From positions 1,545,915-1,567,155 of the forward strand of contig LSYV01000016.1 of the NCBI GenBank assembly GCA_001584585.1: DNA of 21,241 nucleotides, read 5' to 3'. Positions within the stretch are counted from its first letter, which is position 1. Each line of letters starts with the position of its first letter. The notes below the pieces were generated by a model. It made no database searches. It was given only the letters and a program-made list of their open reading frames with translations, and was not told the origin of the DNA. Source of the DNA: Gonium pectorale. Taxonomy: Eukaryota > Chlorophyta > Chlorophyceae > Chlamydomonadales > Volvocaceae. This document shows positions 18,272 through 21,241 of the stretch, in pieces. Made by a program: the position numbers and the translations under genes.

Positions 18272-20547
18272 ATGCTTCTCGCCGGTTGTAAAACCCTATC
18301 ATCGCCCTGCCGGCCTTCTTGCCGCGCGCTGCAGCCGCTCAGCGCCGCCAGCAGCAAGGTGGTCTTCGCTGCTCGCCATGCTGGGCAATGTAGCAACGGG
18401 CAGCAGGCGAGGACGGGACCTCGCTCGCCGCTGCACGCACCCAGCGCTGCTGCTGCTGAAGATGCTGTCGGAGGAGCGCTGGCAGCGACCGATGGGGAGG
18501 TTCAGGCGCTGGGGCTGGTGTTGGAGGACTTACGGCTCGTCGTGAAAGGCCGCCCGCGTCGCCCCGGTTCGGACGGTAACACGGAAGTCTCAGTGCCGCT
18601 CCGCTCCCTGGCGCGGTACCCCGAGAGCGCGTGGACCCAGCAGGCGCTCAGGGACCTGCGGTTCTGCCGCATCCCACCGGAGGAGGCGGCCGAGTACATC
18701 GCCTCAGGTGATGCGTGCTGCGAGCTCCTGGCAAAACGGTGTAGCACTAGCAATTTCATTGCGCGTGTACCGAGCCGGCCTTCGCCTGTGTGTTGTGCAT
18801 AACGGAAACTTATATTCTCAGTCCGCAAACTCTCTCACTCGCCACAACACTTCTCCCAAACCATCCATACATGCGCAGAGGGCGGGCGCGTGTCCTGGCG
18901 GCACGGCGACGTCACTTTCGAGCTCACCGGCCCGAGCCACCGGAACTCGGATCTGAAGCAGGAGCTGGTGGTTGTGCCCTACCCTGACCGACCCATTCCC
19001 ACGGCCACCTCAAGGGCATGGTGCCAGGGGGCGCACATCGCGGCGCACATCTACAGGCACGGCACGCTGTGCGGCGCGGCGCTGCCCCCTGACGCCGAGC
19101 TGACCTGGCTCCGGGAGACGGTGCTGAAGCCCTTCGTGCTCCCCGACCCTACGGACCTGGAGTTTGTCCCCGGCCTGGCTAGCCATTTGCCTGCGGGAGG
19201 CCTGGAGCACCTCATGCGCCTGCACCACGAGGTGGGTCAGCTGGGCTAGTTGGGTTAGTTGGGTTAGTTGGCCTGTGGATGGAAGCCGAACCGTGGCTGC
19301 TCATGTGCCGAGCGGTTAATAATCAGTGATATCGTTCGGTGTTTGGATTTTGGAAGACTAACTGTGACAGGTGGTGGTTCGGAAAACGGCACGCATGTAC
19401 TGTTAAGGCAGTGCTTGAGGAAGTAGTCCTCAGCTACAGCAGGCGGCCGGCATGTTCACAGGACTATGCGCTGTATCAGGCTTTTTCATGAATAATTATA
19501 AACCGCATGGCCACCCGGAATGGGGACGGGCTGGTAGCCTCACGAATATGTTGCTGTAAGTACCGTGTTACCACCCACCAGCAAGCGCGATGTGCGTCTT
19601 TCATTCCCGTGTGCGCAGGCCATGGTGGAGCGCGCCGCCGCCAGCATCAAGGCGGCGCTGCCCACCTGGCTGTTGACAAGCGATGCTGTGTGTGCCTTTG
19701 CGGCGATCCCGGAAACCAAGGCCGCGCGGCTGGCCGTCTACCGGCTGAGCGAAGACTTCCGTGTGACGCCCGGCAACAGGTGCGGGTGCGTGAGCGTGCG
19801 CACTGATCCGTGTGTGGCTGGGTCCATGCGTGTGCTGACTGGTCCTTAAACAACCGGCTCGTTAGGACACAGACCCCAATCCGGAACTGAAACTGAAGCT
19901 GTATGTGATGAGGGCGAGGGGCGCACATGCATCCTATGTATATGATGCAACCCGAGTGGCTCGCGCGTGCTTGAACAGTGCCCGAGCCCGAGCGTGTCTG
20001 TTTACAACATGGAACATATAGACAACGAGGAGGGACCTGAATCGGGTTGATGCTAACGATGCGAAAGCACACCCATTGATTGGTCCGCGCACGTTGAACC
20101 ACGCTACGCTGGACCTGCAGCCGGCAGCAGTGCAAGCCGCCACACAAACCAAGTTACCCCTGTCCACTGCAACCGTGCGTGCCATCAGCAGCAAAGTCCC
20201 GCTTGTGGCTGGTTACTGGTCCCGCTGCCGCACACAGGAACATACGGGGCGTGCGCTGCGGCTCGTTCCCAGAGGCTGCGGCAGTGGAGCTCGAGCTGCC
20301 GCGCTACCGCATGCTCCCCTCGTTGCGGGAGGCGCTGGCCAAGGCCGTGGAGTCCAGCCTGCACGGCCTGGAGGCCGACTGGAACGACAATCACGACTGC
20401 AACGGCCGCTGGGCATCGCGTGATCCTCACTACGGCGCAAATCGCGGGGGGGACTCGCCAGCAGTCTCGCTGCTGCTGGTCCGCATCAAGCCCGAGCTGT
20501 GCTGGGTGCGGAAGGCCGACCCCGGAACGGCTGTCGTAGAGGTTTGA
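18272..20547 (+). CDS. Array family copy 6: intact four-exon gene, 419 aa, unknown function
   Basis: Exons 18272-18707, 18879-19231, 19619-19779 and 20238-20547 total 1260 nt, with phases 1, 0 and 2. Donors are GTGATG, GTGGGT and GTGCGG; acceptors are ATGCGCAG, GTGCGCAG and CACACAG. Residues 1 to about 60 are Ser/Ala/Arg/Leu-rich with almost no acids, like an algal plastid or mitochondrial transit peptide; acids begin near 63. Residues 109-131 (PLRSLARYPESAW...LRF) are invariant with copy 5. GTLCGAALPP is at 207-216, then LTWLRETVLKPFVLPDPTDL. Exon 3 (264-317) has MVERAAASIKAALP and a hydrophobic CAFAAIP. Exon 4 has RCGSFPE, MLPSLREALAKAVESSL, ADWND (363-367) and SLLLVRIKPE. No membrane segment or known catalytic motif is seen. 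The ATG was preferred to an in-frame GTG two codons upstream because eukaryotic initiation is expected. The family may be lineage-specific. Confidence 0.75.
19239..19274 (+). repeat. 9-bp repeat at the start of copy 6 intron 2
   Basis: AGCTGGGCT, AGTTGGGTT, AGTTGGGTT and AGTTGGCCT follow in series just after the donor. Copy 5 has one unit fewer at the same place, so the repeat expanded or contracted since the duplication. Confidence 0.8.
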
Positions 20548-20581
20548 CTCGCAGGTAGGGTTTATCGTCTTTGCCGCCTGC

Positions 20582-20797
20582 ATGGCCTGCGTGAGGCCGC
20601 TAGATTGCGTTCTCGTGGATTGGTGCATAACCGCCCCCGATGACGAGAAGAAGGCGGCGGAAGACACCCGGCGACACGCGTGCAGAAGATGCGGTGCGGC
20701 TAGGGCTCGCTTGTGGCAGAGGACGGACCCATGGGTCATAAAGCGTGTAGTTGTTCGTATGACTGTACGACTGGAGCGCACGGCTGGCAAGAAATAA
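20582..20797 (+). CDS. Small frame in the copy 6 3' flank, 71 aa, doubtful
   Basis: It begins MACVRPLDCVLVDWCIT and has EKKAAEDTRRHACRRC before a basic tail. The duplicate after copy 5 (from 16055) keeps the ATG, most residues and an in-frame 3-nt insertion (one extra Ala), then stops early through a 1-nt indel. Substitutions between the two include several amino-acid changes in a short span, so selection is not clear. It is most likely 3' UTR sequence that happens to stay open. Confidence 0.15.
   Translation: MACVRPLDCVLVDWCITAPDDEKKAAEDTRRHACRRCGAARARLWQRTDPWVIKRVVVRMTVRLERTAGKK
20726..20737. repeat. 12-bp palindrome GACCCATGGGTC, 3' of copy 6
   Basis: A perfect palindrome 179 nt after the copy 6 stop, followed by ATAAAGCG as at 16203. 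Confidence 0.8.
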
Positions 20798-21241
20798 AGC
20801 GGACAGGGGTCTCAGGGTGTTGGCATCCACGTCTGTATGTTTCGCCTGGCCGTTCATAGATTCTCTTACTGATGTTGCTGGATTACAGCTGCTGCCCCGC
20901 TGGCTGTGCTATATGCAGCTCCGCCGCAGGTCCGCAGCAGCAGCTGCTCATGGCAAATACCGTATCCAGTCCGCTGCAAATGTAAGCATGCCGAATGAGA
21001 TTCGTGATGTGCGGATGCTGGTGTCCTACGGTAGGGGTTTCCTCGGGACGAAAATGTCGTCTGATCACCTAGAAGCAGGCCAGATACACTGTGCACGCAT
21101 GTTGCCAATCAGTCCTTCACTCGGCCGAACAAAGCCTGCTTCATACACGTCCCAGCGCACGTCTTAAGCGCACCCAGCAGACGCGCAGAGGACGCATACA
21201 GCTCACAGCTGCCCGGTTCTGTTATCCACAGCCCCGGCCAG

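Larger units (their letters stand above)
18033..21241 (+). repeat. Tandem segmental duplication of 13567-16935
   Basis: Order and orientation match 13567-16935: palindrome, leader, exons 1-4, 3' flank, palindrome, spacer. The offset is about 4475 nt at the ATG and about 4305 nt in the 3' flank. The differences are a longer intron 1 in copy 5 (347 against 171 nt, with unrelated 5' parts), the 219-bp deletion in copy 5, and the MITE after copy 5. The right edge of the window is still within the repeated sequence. Confidence 0.85.
20548..21241. other. 3' flank of copy 6 to window edge
   Basis: Apart from the small frame, the palindrome and TGTAA at 20981, this is the duplicate of 16018-16935 without the MITE. 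No start of a next copy is visible before the edge; by analogy it would lie about 1.3 kb further on if the spacing were kept. Confidence 0.5.

Noticed and set aside
20185..20790. 201-codon minus-strand frame
   Set aside because: Antisense shadow of copy 6 exon 4 and its 3' flank; the plus-strand exon is conserved across copies.

Overview
The window looks like nuclear DNA of a green alga, most likely a chlamydomonadalean (volvocine-type) chlorophyte. It is GC-rich. Coding sequence is split by introns of roughly 130-460 nt with GTRNGN donors and pyrimidine-rich ...GCAG acceptors, predicted proteins are rich in Ala, Leu, Pro and Arg, and the chlorophyte poly(A) signal TGTAA follows some genes. 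There are no Shine-Dalgarno-led operons, tRNAs or rRNAs. The organism call is inference; no gene here is a recognisable species marker.

The main content is a head-to-tail, plus-strand array of one multi-exon gene family whose function I do not recognise. Numbered 5' to 3': copy 1 (1274-1559) is a lone last exon with an in-frame stop. Copy 2 (4902-6703) is a complete four-exon model of 277 aa. A relic at about 8242-8735 holds two scrambled exon pieces. Copy 3 (8868-10334) is a 274-aa three-exon model with an uncertain 5' end. Copy 4 (11634-12466) has only the last two exons and a frameshift. Copy 5 (13796-16017) is a recent pseudogene with several lesions. Copy 6 (18272-20547) is a complete four-exon model of 419 aa. 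All splice junctions in copies 2, 3 and 6 agree in phase (exon 1/2 phase 1 where present, exon 2/3 phase 0, exon 3/4 phase 2), which is the strongest evidence that the models are right. Family landmarks are a GTLCGAPLPP-type motif followed by WLR..VLKPF.LPD in exon 2, an (A)VERAA-type helix in exon 3, and a helix, W-x-[DN] and LLVR strand in exon 4. Copies 5 and 6 add a long first exon with an organelle-targeting-like N-terminus.

Copies 5 and 6 lie on a 4.3-4.5 kb tandem segmental duplication. Sequence downstream of copy 6 again repeats that downstream of copy 5, and the array probably continues beyond the right edge. A 240-bp terminal-inverted-repeat element (16351-16590) is present after copy 5 and absent at the matching site after copy 6. 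A minisatellite with a unit of about 22 bp (17526-17935) sits between the two.

A 12-bp palindrome, GACCCRYGGGTC, occurs six times intact and several times degenerate. The sites lie just outside the gene copies on one or both sides, so most copies are bracketed by them. This is the least explained signal here.

The left edge (1-619) is the 5' end of a minus-strand LTR retrotransposon: a 227-bp LTR, a primer-binding-site-like sequence and the start of a gag-like frame. The remaining stretches (620-1273, 1560-4901, 6704-8241, 10335-11633, 12467-13566, 16591-18032) contain no gene I can support beyond the small items listed.
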